Assembly: GCF_021869535.1 (NCBI RefSeq)
Contig: NW_026262668.1
Coordinates: 76,855,558 to 76,919,557, forward strand
Reading direction: 5' to 3'
DNA: 64,000 nt
Origin: Mytilus californianus
Taxonomy: Eukaryota; Mollusca; Bivalvia; Mytilida; Mytilidae
Part shown: positions 28,301-36,389 of the stretch, piece by piece
Layout: the number at the start of each line of letters is the position of its first letter
Numbering within the stretch: position 1 is the first letter of the stretch
Position numbers and translations under genes: made by a program
Notes under the pieces: model-generated
Databases searched by the model: none
What the model was told of the DNA's origin: nothing
What the model saw: only the letters and a program-made list of their open reading frames with translations

Positions 28301-31300
28301 ATATAAAAAGGGGTAGAGTTTTTCATACTTTGCCAAAATGCTATAATTTCAAAAACATAGTAAAAAGTATGGATCGCCGACCTTTTTTTAGAGCTTTTAA
28401 AAGTTTGTGGAAAATGTTCAGATTTTGTAAGGATTATACACGGGAAATGTAAATTTATGCGAATATAAAGAAAACTAAAAGATAGAGTTTTAAATAATAT
28501 ATATATATGAGAAGACAGCTCTTATAATGTGCTCTCCGAAAGCAAAAAATAAAACACGGAATCCCCATATTCGTTTTCTTACTTCATCACAAAATAGGTA
28601 AATGTTTTGTAAATTCCTTTATAAAATAAATTATAAACATTCTGGATTATATACCTGATAAAACAACCATGATTTAAAAATTTCAATCAATGAAACCTTT
28701 TTTTTTAAATGAAAAAGATGTAACCATAAAATAAGCTCATTATTTATTCTTTTCAAAGAAAATTTCACAAATTAATTTCATTTATTCATCATTCAATCTT
28801 GCTAACAATAATGGTAAAAATTTTAAATCGATTATTTGTAGTTTTCTGCAATAAAATAATTAATAATTTAAACCCCGTTCTACCTTCAAATATTGAAAAT
28901 CAACAATGGCAGCACAAGTACACGTATTTCTATTTCATACGTGATGCATATTCCATAAAGTTTTTCCTAAGGGATTTATCAAAAAATATTGCCAATTTTA
29001 AACAATTTCCACAAAATTGTTATTGATGTCAAAATCGTGAACTAATACGCATATGATGATGATTCATCGAGTTAAACCGATAATATATGAAATATGAATT
29101 ATAACACTAGTATAAGCGACTTTTATTTTTAGAAAAAAATGAATACAACGGACCTCTTAAAGTGGAGATAAAATGAGATTACAAAAAGAAAAATATCAGG
29201 CTATCGTCTATCAACATCTTTCAAATAATCAAATTAAGAAGCATTTGAATATTAGCTAAATTTTAAAAAGACAAATTGTGGGAGAGAAAATACCAACATC
29301 AACAACGTGACAAAAAGAAACTAATAATAAAAGGGAAGAAACAGAAACAAGAAACAAAGTATTAACAATTTTACTAGCCAAGATTGAAGAAGTTTTGCGG
29401 CACAAAGAACATTACTTAATTTTTAGAAAAAGAAGAAACTGATAATACAGATATATATGCACATAATATTTTGGAAGCACACTCTTCATAAGTGAAAAAC
29501 GGTAGTGTCAGTTTTTCCCTGCATTTGTTTCGCTTATTGTATCAAAATCAGTTTTGAAGTTTCAAAACATTCTGGATTTTGAAAATGAAAGACGCTAAAT
29601 AATATACAAAAAAAGATGTTAAATCTTCTCACATACAAATGATTCAAAACGTCAAATTGTTATTCAGTGCTAAACATTGCTGTTAGGGGCAATTTTTCAT
29701 GAGTGTTTAAAATATTTTTTTTAAATTTGGATATCAATGTTTGTATTTATTAATGAAAAATGAAAATACATAATGAATCGAAGCGACTACGAAAATCTCT
29801 GCAAAATAAAGACTTCTTAAAAGAATGTAAATTCTATGGTTACTTAAAGTGGCATTTTCACATAAGTAAAAAACTTGTATGCTTGAAACGTTCTTTGAAA
29901 CAACGTCAGCATCCTTGTTTTATTGGGACGTCGTGTAACGCTCAGTGGTACCAATACCGTGCGCAACGTCATACGCTATCTACATACAATCAAGTATGTT
30001 TTTTTTTTAGGTCGAACTTTTTTAACCTTTGAGAATTATGTTGAAATGCAATATATCCTTGCTCCTAATTATGTTGCTGAATTAAAATCAGATATGTTTA
30101 GGTTAAAGATTTATGGAATCCAAATAATTTGTATTTGGGAAAGATGCTAACTTTGCAAACGATTTGAAAAATAACACGAATATAATAAACTTTATTTCTC
30201 TAATATTTTAACCTAAGCAAGAAAACCGCCAAAAATCGACCCGAACAAAAACTAGAGAGTAAAGTTTTAGCGCTAAGAATAATTCTGCAAAATTAATTTG
30301 GTTGAAATGACATGAAATCAATAAAGAGCTCATTTATATACTCCAACGATGTAATTTGTGCAATCAAACTGCATTAAAAGTACAAACGTTTGATCAGTTT
30401 TGAGATTTGCAGTATAATACAATAAAAACATTCTATCTGTTTCTTAGCCGTTTACAAATAACCTGTATACAGATATATCGAGATGATGTATAGTTCTTTG
30501 ATACGTTATACAGCCAAAAAGTTCTTTAATTAGAGCTGTTTATATATTTTACCTTATGGTTTTCTTCATTGTAACCGTATATATTCTGATTATACTTATA
30601 TCACCGTTCAAAAAATGAAAACAAGACATCATAAATTGCATGCGTCCGAAGCGCTTTTTTGGGTTTACCTTCATCAGGAAACGCTCAAAGCCGAATATTT
30701 GAAGGCCAATGATGTATAAGAACCGAAACAGTTGAAGAGCTATATTACCAAAAAGGGCCTATATCAATATGCCAATTGCCAAACACTATACAGCAGATGA
30801 CCTTTCAGAAGAAACTAAGAAACTTACTATTTTAAATGAGATTTCTATGTAGCACATCATCCTATCATAGTAATGTAAATTCATGGCCAAATAAACTACT
30901 CATAAAAAGTTTTGCAACACTTCCATTGAAATTAATGGGGATCAAACTTTCAGGACTCATTTGTTTATAGGAAATGCTCAAAATGATCTGAAATTACCAG
31001 CATTCCCGTTTTAAAAGATGTTGAGTTGATTAAAGATTTAAACAGAAAAAATATGATAACAACTTTGGGGAGGGTGTTTATTTTTATTTTCATTTTTTAT
31101 GCGAGGGAAATGTTTCTATTCATAATCAATCGATTATGCGATCAGATTCCCCACTTCGTTACACATTTTGTTACTAGACTATGTGCAAAAATTTGTTAAA
31201 ATTGTTAAACACTGCACATTTCCTTTTATTTATTTACATTGATAAGTGGTGCCTTATTTCAACTCTAAAGCAAACCTAAATAAACATTATGCAGACACCG

Positions 31301-31920
31301 TTTGTTTTGTATGGATACAAGGACAAAGAAACCTCTATGTGCTCCACAATTTTCTATAACGTAAATACGGTATGAGTTTTGCTCGTTGTCGTACATTGGT
31401 GGTCATACGGTTACCTACAGTTGCTTATTTGAACTCTAAGGGATAGTTGTCTCATTGGTTACCGTACAACATCTCAGTGTCCTTACATTGTTACTTGTGA
31501 ACACGATATTTGACTTCTTTTGTTGTGGCATGGTGGCGCACGATCTTCTTTAACGTATAATTAATGAAGGAAAGATATTTTTTTTTTATTTCAGAAATTA
31601 CGCCCAGCTGTCATTGTCCTTGTTCTGATTTAAGACAGCAAACTGACAAGTTTTGGGCATCTTTGTATGGTTATTCCAAATCGGAATTAGAGCAAATCCT
31701 CGAACCGATACTTTTGAAGACAAAAGATGACTTGAAGTTAAACAAAACAAAACTATCATCGTACAAACGAAAAAGGAATAGTGCCCAAGATAGAAGGAAA
31801 TCTTCAGAGCAGATTGGAATCATGGGAGTGATTTTTATCGGTGTTGTTCTAAGTTTAGTCATCCTTATTGATATTGTAGAAATTAGGCGACGTCTAGCTG
31901 GCATTAACATTTCTATTTAA
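2324..31920 (+). CDS. Gene A: bivalve-type membrane protein with Cys cluster (5 exons)
   Basis: The inferred CDS is join(2324..2617, 6231..6403, 8346..8521, 24152..24199, 31595..31920), 1017 nt or 338 residues. All four introns are GT-AG and the phases agree (0, 2, 1, 1), which is strong support. Predicted layout: hydrophobic segment at residues 18-42 (signal anchor or signal peptide), N-glycosylation sequons NHT and NDT, an ectodomain with the signatures GLHYKSEMVEKWSDL, RRRFFLNK and GYCSWE...YPGIYFSP...NWN, then SCHCPC at 235-240, a charged helical stalk, a second membrane segment at about 304-325 and a basic tail. I know this layout only from uncharacterised bivalve proteins, so no function is claimed. 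The start codon is the first ATG of exon 1; an upstream exon is possible. Intron 3 (15.6 kb) carries a very large tandem-repeat element. Confidence 0.85.
2624..2642. repeat. (TA)n microsatellite
   Basis: A short TA run directly behind the exon 1 donor of gene A. Confidence 0.8.
2710..3760. repeat. Nested foldback element complex
   Basis: The stretch holds several inverted matches. CACAAAAGTTCCCGTAAAAT with GGACGTCATAA (3066-3110) matches the reverse complement of 3708-3745, and phrases such as GATATCAGCCC and CATATCAAGCCC recur at 2810-2870 and inside the palindrome at 3470-3599. No transposase reading frame is visible, so this is a non-autonomous foldback or MITE-like unit, possibly two nested copies. 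Confidence 0.6.
3470..3599. repeat. Near-perfect 130-bp palindrome
   Basis: TAGATTATTACATG at the left end and CATGTAATAATCTA at the right end are reverse complements, and most of the 65-bp arms pair, including ATTTTCCATAT with ATATGGAAAAT and ATATCAAGCC with GGCTTGATAT. It would form a long hairpin as single-stranded DNA or RNA. Confidence 0.85.
4202..4335. repeat. Second related palindrome (134 bp)
   Basis: The arms run from ATTAAT to ATTAAT with GGCCTTTTCCATATCG pairing CGATATGGAAAAGGCC and CCCGGGTATCA pairing TGATACCCGGG. The arm wording is similar to the palindrome at 3470-3599 but not identical, so the two belong to one family of foldback elements. Confidence 0.85.
4351..5248. repeat. 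Head-to-head pair of tRNA-derived SINEs (long inverted repeat)
   Basis: Two arms of about 400 bp face each other around a spacer of about 100 bp. The right arm (+) carries a tRNA-like head with an A-box-like TGGTCTAGCGCG near 5104 and a B-box-like GAGTTCCAATCCCG at 5162-5175. The left arm carries the same head reversed near 4420-4520. Both arms share the body (CAGCTGATCTGTAACA, CCATCTTCATGCC, TGTACTGTATTACGACG) and the tail GTTGGGCTGATGTTTAGAC. The spacer contains a further copy of the tail. Polymerase III boxes with a unique body fit a SINE. Confidence 0.75.
5249..5345 (+). repeat. Partial direct repeat of the SINE spacer
   Basis: The sequence GTACACAGCCATGTATCACC through CACTGGTTCAGACGTA repeats 4828-4908 in direct orientation, then runs into TA repeats. 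It looks like a third, truncated copy beside the inverted pair. Confidence 0.7.
5364..5604. repeat. Interspersed repeat R2, copy 1
   Basis: About 240 bp, starting ACAAGTCTAAATTGAAAACA and including GTTGGATAAAAACCGCAAT and AACAAATTTCTTGGTAGAGG, recurs at 22390 and 23174 with high identity. All three copies lie next to TA microsatellites. This copy lacks a short segment present in the other two (the stretch with CTGCTGAC.GCCATTGGCG). Minus-strand ORFs in the copies are incidental. Confidence 0.8.
5679..5751. repeat. (GA)n microsatellite
   Basis: About 36 uninterrupted GA units. Its purity suggests it is young or hypervariable. Confidence 0.95.
5886..5955 (+). repeat. Retroelement 3'-tail fragment
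   Basis: The phrase GTCATTGGCAATCATACCAC followed by a T-rich stretch is the common end of a bivalve retroelement 3' tail. Related tails occur in this window at 31370, 34640 and 42930. Confidence 0.55.
6231..6403 (+). CDS. Gene A exon 2: ectodomain
   Basis: The acceptor is TCGATTTAAG and the reading frame starts VKLAVHQGAVERAFFIFDAK in phase 0, matching the end of exon 1. The exon continues through KETDKMSWMKKERLI and ends at SMTG with the donor GTATGT in phase 2. The alternation of short hydrophobic runs suggests a beta-rich fold. It encodes residues 99-156, the last codon being split. Confidence 0.85.
7296..8253. repeat. Foldback element with AATTCG-rich terminal inverted repeats
   Basis: The left end GTTCACACGTAATTCGAATTCG pairs with the right end, which closes with GAATTAAATGTACGTGTGAAC. 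Both ends are packed with GAATTCG/ATTCGAAT words (7296-7345 and 7925-8253). The interior holds a long palindrome at 7352-7514. No transposase is visible. It lies in intron 2 of gene A and ends about 90 bp before exon 3. Confidence 0.75.
7352..7514. repeat. Internal 160-bp palindrome
   Basis: The left arm, with ATGCTCTATGCTCATTTTAA and CATGGGTAGGCATTATATGT, is repeated reversed in the right arm. The loop is about TATACCGAGCGTTAGCGAGG. A single arm recurs at 7835-7905, so the arm sequence is itself a repeated unit. Confidence 0.85.
8346..8521 (+). CDS. Gene A exon 3: ectodomain with RRFFLN and WNWN-like motifs
   Basis: The acceptor is TTATCATTAG and the donor GTATAT. The phase-2 start joins exon 2 to give G-LDHSYVRRRFFLNKRR. 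The exon carries two cysteines (in NSCND and GYCSWE) that may pair. The succession RRxFFLN, GWLSL, CSWE, YPGIYFS and TNWN is the most family-diagnostic part of the protein. It encodes residues 157-214 plus the first base of 215. No frame defect is visible. Confidence 0.85.
8742..9105. repeat. Foldback element F, copy 1 (uninterrupted)
   Basis: A hairpin at 8742-8898 (ATAACACATAGCTGAGAG paired with CTCTCAGATATGTGTTAT; GAGCAGATTGT paired with ACAATCTGCTC) is followed by a unique-looking body with GCACACTTGATCAAGCGTCT and TATTTGCCATAGGATAGAG, and ends near GACATGAAGTATAATAA. This copy provides the empty target site for the large composite that interrupts copy 2. Confidence 0.8.
9106..9450. other. 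Intron 3 sequence between foldback copies
   Basis: AT-rich, without ORFs or repeats that I recognise. The phrase GTCTAAAGATTTGCACAACG near 9427 also occurs at 5635 and, inverted, at 21850, so even this spacer borders repeat ends. Confidence 0.5.
9451..9825. repeat. Foldback element F, copy 2, left part
   Basis: The same hairpin (9451-9604) and body as copy 1. Here a unit of about 76 bp starting GTATTTAATAAAGCGCAC is duplicated in tandem, and the second unit is cut at CCATAT by the large composite. The rest of the element resumes at 21510 with TCTAGAGTCGTATTTAA and a third unit. Confidence 0.8.
9826..10276. repeat. L element, copy 1
   Basis: It starts GGCCAAAGACCACAATTAA and ends TTAATTGTGGTCTGTGGCC, inverted repeats with one mismatch over 19 bp, typical of a MITE. 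The interior includes CCCGCTTTTTGTTGTCCACG and is AT-rich and non-coding. A 70-codon ORF running from L into U has no recognisable features. Confidence 0.85.
10277..18021. repeat. Array 1: six copies of the 1290-bp unit U
   Basis: The phrase AAGAGGTGAAATTCAGG recurs with exact 1290-bp spacing at 10281, 11571, 12861, 14151, 15441 and 16731, and the array ends at 18021 (6 x 1290 + 5 bp). Units differ at only a few sites by eye. For example, copies 1, 2 and 5 have AAAATTAAAG where the others have AAAAGTAAAG, copy 4 has GCGGG for GCCGG, and copies 5 and 6 share GAAGATCAT for GAAGACCAT. The unit is AT-rich, with stops in all frames. Confidence 0.95.
18022..18472. repeat. L element, copy 2
   Basis: Same length and ends as copy 1. 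Point differences include GATACTGGGAAGCG for GATGCTGGGGAGCG and AGAGAAGTG for AGAGAGGTG. It sits between the two U arrays. Confidence 0.85.
18473..21057. repeat. Array 2: two copies of unit U
   Basis: Two units with the same 1290-bp period (2 x 1290 + 5 bp) and the same boundary words as array 1. Private changes include CAGCAACC for CAGCACCC in the first, and GGGGAACGACC and TTTTAATAAG in the second. Confidence 0.95.
21058..21509. repeat. L element, copy 3
   Basis: The terminal copy of L at the right edge. It ends in TCTGTGGCC next to ATAT and returns directly to foldback element F. One internal difference is CTAAAAAAAATTTC where copy 1 has CTAAATTTTTTTTC, an inversion-like switch of an A/T run. 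Confidence 0.85.
21510..21636. repeat. Foldback element F, copy 2, right part
   Basis: It resumes with TCTAGAGTCGTATTTAATAA and GCACACTTGATCAAGCGTCT and runs to AACGTGAAGTATAATAATA, matching the end of copy 1 near 9105. This shows that the composite is an insertion. Confidence 0.8.
21637..21844. repeat. 208-bp palindrome
   Basis: The arms read ATATAAGATGGTAATATACG and TGTTATAAAATCG ... CGATTTTATAACA and CGTATATTACCATCTTATAT. Inner parts (TTTCGGCTTAACAAATAG and its complement) also pair around a T/A-rich loop. No coding potential. Confidence 0.85.
21855..22391. repeat. Element with TA-microsatellite-flanked inverted ends
   Basis: The left end, AGACTTATATATA then TTGTTGTGTACAAATTG and TTTGTACAAGTTAT, is mirrored at the right by AATTTATAACTTGTACAAAA, CTTGTACACAACATATATA and ACAAGTCT. 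The arms of about 80 bp bracket about 340 bp that include small overlapping ORFs without recognisable content. Confidence 0.65.
22390..22815. repeat. Interspersed repeat R2, copy 2
   Basis: Matches 5364-5604 and extends further, through GAAAACAATAAACTTG and ATATCCGGATTTCGACAA to TCTTCAGTGATGTTAGG, a stretch shared with copy 3. Confidence 0.8.
22900..23160 (+). repeat. tRNA-derived SINE, single copy
   Basis: The head GTGGTCGTGTGGTCTAGAGC (A-box region, 23006-23026) and GAGTTCGAATCCC (B-box, near 23072) is the best conserved polymerase III promoter in the window. The upstream CTAGATTCGCC...GGTAACAC and the tail CACTGTTGGGTGTAATTTTC correspond to the body and tail of the SINE pair at 4351-5248. 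It has some tRNA character, but the body and tail argue against a functional tRNA gene. Confidence 0.75.
23174..23600. repeat. Interspersed repeat R2, copy 3
   Basis: Third copy, next to a TA microsatellite. It contains a short duplication (ATTAATTTAATACCAAA repeated at about 23437 and 23460) and ends in the same GTGATGTTAGGGATCGAAAC segment as copy 2. Confidence 0.8.
23601..24151. other. Intron 3 sequence before gene A exon 4
   Basis: AT-rich, with no recognisable repeats or coding content, up to the T-rich tract and CAG acceptor of the 48-nt exon. Confidence 0.5.
24152..24199 (+). CDS. Gene A exon 4: 48-nt micro-exon
   Basis: A strong acceptor (TTTTATTGTTTCAG) and donor (GTAAGT) bracket 48 nt encoding TTADELTISLVLNIS. 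Phase 1 on both sides fits exons 3 and 5 exactly, so the exon could be skipped without a frameshift. Its alternating hydrophobic residues look like the last strand of the ectodomain. It is too short to be found as an ORF and was placed by phase and splice signals. Confidence 0.8.
24225..24905 (-). mobile_element. Penelope-like reverse transcriptase relic with 3' tail (copy 1)
   Basis: On the minus strand, 24800-24640 reads NIPAAPAYDVYRSQLIRYSK and then DFLDRGLLLTRKLLNQEF, the RT-distal part of the family best preserved at 45950-46733. Frame breaks follow. The 3' tail holds CTTCCGGAGCACCTGATATC and GCCATGGCGTTGTCAG and ends near 24225. The copy lies about 25 bp inside intron 4 of gene A, in antisense orientation. 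Confidence 0.75.
24906..27749. other. Intron 4 of gene A, first part: no gene seen
   Basis: Unique-looking AT-rich sequence. Small ORFs (for example 25407-25607 and 27062-27346) have no recognisable motif, neighbouring splice logic or codon pattern, and I leave them unannotated. Confidence 0.5.
27750..27862 (+). repeat. LINE/SINE 3' end with (CAAT)n tail
   Basis: GTTCTCTCTGAGCACTTCGG, GACCGCCACGAAATAGCC and GGCGTTAAACAC followed by AATCAATCAACCAATC is a well-known molluscan retroposon 3' end with a short CAAT-type tail. Confidence 0.7.
27863..30629. other. Intron 4 of gene A, second part: no gene seen
   Basis: Very AT-rich, with several small ORFs (28799-29026, 29760-30032) that have no recognisable features. 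I see no repeats that recur in the window. Confidence 0.5.
30630..30775 (-). repeat. MITE-like repeat M1, arm fragment
   Basis: GCGTCCGAAGCGC, CATCAGGAAACGCTCAAAG and AACCGAAACAGTTGAAGAGC match the reverse complement of 60300-60420. The same family seems to contribute the TCCAGAAAA motif at 42010 and 63228. Confidence 0.65.
31365..31510 (+). repeat. Retroelement 3'-tail fragment
   Basis: GGTCATACGGTTACCTACAG and GGATAGTTGTCTCATTGGTT match the tail at 34890-34980 and end about 85 bp before exon 5 of gene A. Confidence 0.6.
31595..31920 (+). CDS. Gene A exon 5: Cys cluster, stalk, membrane segment
   Basis: The acceptor follows a T-rich tract ending TTTCAG. In phase 1 the exon encodes E-ITPSCHCPCSDLRQQ, a tryptophan- and lysine-rich helical stalk, then IGIMGVIFIGVVLSLVILID (about 21 membrane-spanning residues), EIRRRLAGINISI and a TAA stop. 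The basic residues after the segment put the tail in the cytoplasm by the positive-inside rule. The C-x-C-x-C cluster could hold disulfides or a metal; nothing here decides which. Confidence 0.85.
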
Positions 31921-32228
31921 AACGACACTTAAAACAATACGCACATATTTTTAATGAAAATCCTATTGTTATAAGATTTATGAACTTTCAGCTAGCTCAC
32001 ATATTATAAAAAAAAAATCAGTTAAATATGATTTTTAGGTCATATTTTAGTTGATTCGCTATTTTTAAGTTTGTTTGTTTGAGGGTCAGTTTTAGCAATT
32101 ATCTTGAATTGGCAATCCTCATTAACCTTTATAGGAAAGGCATTACGCGAACTGTGTTTCTCCATTGTGACTGTGGCTGTTAGTGTTAGTTAAATGGCAA
32201 TATTCCATTTATCAGTAAAATAACGAAA

Positions 32229-32234
32229 AATAAA
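32229..32234 (+). promoter_or_regulatory. Candidate polyadenylation signal of gene A
   Basis: AATAAA 309 bp after the gene A stop codon. It is the first canonical hexamer that I see downstream. In DNA this AT-rich the motif is common by chance. Confidence 0.35.
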
Positions 32235-32239
32235 ATAAT

Positions 32240-33105
32240 TTCCTGGTGCTTTTCCTTGATTTTGAAGAAATGAATGTTCAAGGTTTGAAAAATACCATGA
32301 TGGTTTGACAAAGATTGAAGAAGACCAACTCTTCCAAAGATCCGCTAAAAATAAGATGCTCCGAAATTGTCTGAATCAAATGAAATTTATGCTCAAGCAT
32401 TTTCAATTTTCAGTCTATGTTGGAATATGTAATTGTCCTTTATCTTATCAATTTCGAACAAATTCCATTACAATGTAATGATCTTTAAATATAGTTATAC
32501 AAAGCCGGACACTGCAGGTAGAATCGAAATCATTCCTACAATTAGCCGCCCGAGGATCAATATGTGCGAACTTCAGACCTCTTGAAAAATTGACAATGCA
32601 GATGACAAATTGACAAAGATCAAATTAAGTTTTTCCATTTCATTTTTATTTTATTGCGAATATGTTGATATGTTTTATATTTATAACTTGTTCTCTTCCG
32701 GCACGAAAAGGGAAACAGTGATCTTGATTTTTCCACAATGATGCGTGTAAATACAAATACGCCAATTAGACGAGACTAACATTAATTACATATTTGTATA
32801 TGTACTGGTGAAACCTGTTTCATAAGCATAACATTGTGTCATTTATTCACTAATCCCTGTTTTCCTCCTTGTGTAACATCTGTTTCAAACTATATGAGGT
32901 ATTCTCGTTTATTTTTTTTCTTAAGTTTTTATAGTATTTGTTTATAATCAATATCTTTAAATAAGTTTCAAATACATTAAAATAAATATATCAAATAGGT
33001 TTGAATCAACGTGCAAGTTCAAAGCATGTTTTGACTAGGTTTATTGATACTTGTTGTTATTAATCCGTTATGTATAATACAAAATATTTTGTTTTACTTT
33101 TCTAA
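32240..33105. other. Intergenic region A-B, first part
   Basis: No ORF, repeat or RNA gene recognised. Confidence 0.5.
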
Positions 33106-33109
33106 AATT

Positions 33110-33290
33110 TGGAGTGTTGTAGACCTGGTGGTATGGATGAACTCTAGGTAGTTCATCTAGAATGATCACTATCCTGTCAACTCTGAGGTGGTGAGTTTGA
33201 ACCTTCGTAATGAGGTGTTTTGACCCCGATTTAAATTGACAAGCATTGCTAGTTTTCTTTAACTTATATGGTGACCCATTTTTTCATTCA
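33110..33290 (+). repeat. Degenerate tRNA-like SINE, second type
   Basis: GACCTGGTGGTATGGATG at the 5' side and GGTGAGTTTGAACCTTCG, a B-box-like sequence about 75 bp later, suggest a polymerase III derived SINE head. It is not the same family as the SINE at 22900. The tail is not defined. Confidence 0.45.
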
Positions 33291-34185
33291 TGAGAATCGA
33301 AATAAAAAGAATAATAATTATCATTTGTATTTCTTGTGCATTAGACGATCCGACACCAAAATTCTAAATTGATAATGGCTATCTTATCTCTAATTTCAAA
33401 ACTGCTTACAGAGGAAAGATATGTCCCACTGTTACGGTTCGAGTCGTGTATGGCTTTTGCATAAGGATTGTACCTGAAACTGTTGATTGTTAGCAACATT
33501 TACATTTGTCAGTTTATTAGAATATCGATCTAGGCGGCCTTTTACATAGTAGTATCCGAATTTTTACAGTAAGTTCTTAAATAAAGAAAACGGATCAATA
33601 AAAGTCATGAGTAGAAATTGACTTAAAATCAATGATTATTTACTGGATCTATATCCTTAACAACGTAGGCTATAAAATTTCAAAATTGGATATATTTTTT
33701 TATCTGATTTGCGTTTATTTTCCTTTAAAAAATTTAATATTGTTGAGATACTTATGTTGTAAATCAAACCTGTCCAAACAGAACACAGAAAAGTCGTTTG
33801 AAAAGGGAAATCGTTCAATAGCCTTACGGACATGTCGTGTTGGGGACATTTACTGATTACCCAAAAGATGATTCATAAAGAAATGTTTGCATTTTTTTCC
33901 ATTGTTTCAACTGAGTTAGACCTGGAACTAGCTAGGATAGAAACGTTGTTTTTTTTTAATATTCTCCAAAACCTGTTTTAAAGATCTGTGAATTAAACAA
34001 CAAGACAAACAAATAGCACACATATTTTCTTTCTGGTGATACATCTGTTTCAAATAGTATAAGGTATTTGAGTTTACATTTTTTAGTAACTGACGTATTA
34101 ACATGTAAACAATTACATTGCCTAGAAAAGTTGAAATAGATGGAGATATTTCAAACGAATTGAAACCAAATCATAATATTTAATA

Positions 34186-34481
34186 ATGTTTCTATTAATT
34201 ATGCTTGTTGTTATCAGTTCCATTACCGCTAAAGTAAATTTGAAACAATTTGTGAATTGCGTTATCAACAAAGATAATATAAAAATTAAAGAGCTTAAGA
34301 AAATTGGTGGACTCGGAATAAACGGTGTGTTTAAAAACTTCGATTCAATCGCAAAAAGGAGCAAAAAAAATACCATGATCAAACGACTAATGAAATTGTT
34401 ATGAACTTAAAAACAGGATATGATATAACTGATGTTCAGGAAATACTAAACCGACATAAATCATTCTATTTCCTAAGACCG
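34186..34481 (+). pseudogene. Gene B exon: signal peptide and pro-domain, frameshifted
   Basis: The ATG opens MFLLIMLVVISSITA, a typical signal peptide, then a pro-domain-like stretch with NGVFKNFDSIAKRSKK. The frame then closes at a TGA. One frame over, from the A8 run at 34363-34370, the sequence reads YHDQTTNEIVMNLKTGYDI, QEILNRHKSFYFLRP and a GTATGC donor in phase 0, which fits the next exon. One more A in the run would join both halves. The convertase assignment of this exon rests on its position and on general pro-domain character, so it is less certain than the catalytic exons. Confidence 0.65.
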
Positions 34482-34629
34482 GTATGCATGCAATTTTTAA
34501 TAGGCAGTTCATAAAGCCATTCCGTATCTGCAAGTACTCTCATATTTGTACTCTTAAGTGTTTATGACATTTTTGTGTGTGTTTTGTGTCGAGCTGATGA
34601 GTTAAGCCCTTTTAAACTGATTGGTATAG

Positions 34630-35030
34630 TTGTTATTATATTGTACTGTCACACCGCTGTCCCAGTCTATGGGCAGGATATGGCGCCCGTAATCATGTTC
34701 AACCCCTCCACATTCAGGAAGTGCCTGCCCTAAGTCTGGTGCCTGTGATTCAGTGGTTATCGTTTGTTTTGTATATCATATTTATTTTCCTTTTATTGTT
34801 TTGTACATAAGTCAGGCCGTTAGTTTTCTCTGTTAAATTATTTAACATATGTCATGTCAGGACCTTTTTAAGCTTTCTATACGGTATGGGTTTTTGATGA
34901 AGGTCATACGGTTACCAATAGTTGCTAGCATCTACGTCATGTGGTCTCTGGTGGATAGTTGTCTCACTGGCAATATACCACACCACCTTATCTTATATTT
35001 GTATCTCACTTTCTGCATGACAATGTATTA
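34630..35030 (+). repeat. Retroelement 3' tail, long copy
   Basis: Contains GGATATGGCGCCCGTAATCA, CAACCCCTCCACATTC, CAGGCCGTTAGTTTTCTC and GATAGTTGTCTCACTGGCAA, in the order known from bivalve retroelement 3' ends. It lies just inside the first intron of gene B. A 60-codon ORF inside it is incidental. Confidence 0.65.
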
Positions 35031-36125
35031 GGTTAAGGCAGACATCGAAATTGTTTTAATTTTATTACATTTTTTCCAAAGTGGTATTACACACAGCAAA
35101 ATTGATGCATTTATAAATATATAAAGGTATGGCCAAAAACATAAAATAAAGACTAAAAAAACGATCAGCAAGCCAAGATCTACAATTAAGACTATATTGA
35201 GGAAATCGTCCGACTACTCCTTATTGGAATTATTGCACTTTAATGACGATTTTTACCAATTTAATTTTAGTTTGCCTTACATGATGAAAATTATAATAAA
35301 TAACTAGACACTTTAAATCACAAAAATGATCAGCAAGGCAAGAACTATTAACAATTCAAATTTTGCCGATATAGGTAGCAGACTGTCACTCTTTATAGGA
35401 GTGATTGCCGTTACATGAGGATTTTTTTTTTTTGCCCTCTTTTGTGTTTTGAGCGAAGAAAGAGAGAAACTAAACAGACTAAATGATCAGTAATACAAGC
35501 TCAACAAAACAGAGATTTTGGTCATGCATGCTATTCTCGTCTACAATGTTGGAGAGTGTCCTTTGTTGAATATGCACATAGACCAAGGTGAGCGACACAG
35601 ACTCTTTAGAGCCTCTAGGTTTAGACAGATTAACGACATCAAAACAGGATCTATAACAAACGCGGCGATTTCAGTTTCCGAGTGTCAATTTTCAATTTCT
35701 CAGTAGTAGTATATTCTCTGACTTATCGTATGCGTTTATATTTGTCAATTGGTATTGCACACACATGTATGTTCACTTTACACGGACGTTGTTAGCAGTA
35801 GTGGGTTCCTATTGTATAGCAGGTAGTTATGATGAGAGACTAAAATTAAAAACTACTTTACCACTAATCGGTTTACCAATATTATATGTATCAGTGTCAC
35901 GAGATATCTATTTTTGAGGTTTTAGATCTTAAGATACTAGAATAGATGTCTACAATATACATTAACCATTTTTTTTGTATCCTGCTTTGCAATTACAAAA
36001 TCGATTAACAAGATTCAAACATAGGAGGGACTGAAGCTTCATATTCAACTGGTTCATTTCCAAAGAAAACTAGTCCTTTCAAAACCTTAGCTTTTTTTTC
36101 TTTTATAAGTTAGTTGGATATACAT
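35031..36125. other. Intron of gene B: no gene seen
   Basis: AT-rich. The ORF at 35518-35706 (62 codons) has no recognisable motif and no splice context. Confidence 0.5.
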
Positions 36126-36129
36126 TGAA

Positions 36130-36335
36130 AGACTTAAAGGAATACGTCTCATTAAGGCAACAGTAGTTTACCAATTAAACAATCTCGTAAATCGACTAAA
36201 AAGAGACATGTCAAGGTAACAAAAATAACTGAGGGAATTGCATGAACTCCAAAAGGAGCAAGACCGCATGCGTCAACACAGAAAAAAGCTCATCCAAGAT
36301 AAACGTCTGCTAATTATGCATCATCAACCATGAGA
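36130..36335 (+). repeat. Interspersed repeat with short coiled-coil-like frame
   Basis: AATACGTCTCATTAAGGCAA and CAGTAGTTTACCAATTAAAC resemble a common mussel repeat opening. It is followed at 36229-36332 by a 34-codon open frame, RELHELQKEQDRMRQHRKKL onward, which could be a coding relic. No host gene can be built around it. Confidence 0.4.
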
Positions 36336-36389
36336 ATCGACATTCAGTTAAGATGTCACAATTGGGTATACGACACAATCGGCAAAATT

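Noticed and set aside
31671-31910. A 79-codon minus-strand ORF.
   Set aside because: It is the antisense shadow of exon 5 of gene A, whose plus frame has splice and membrane-segment support.
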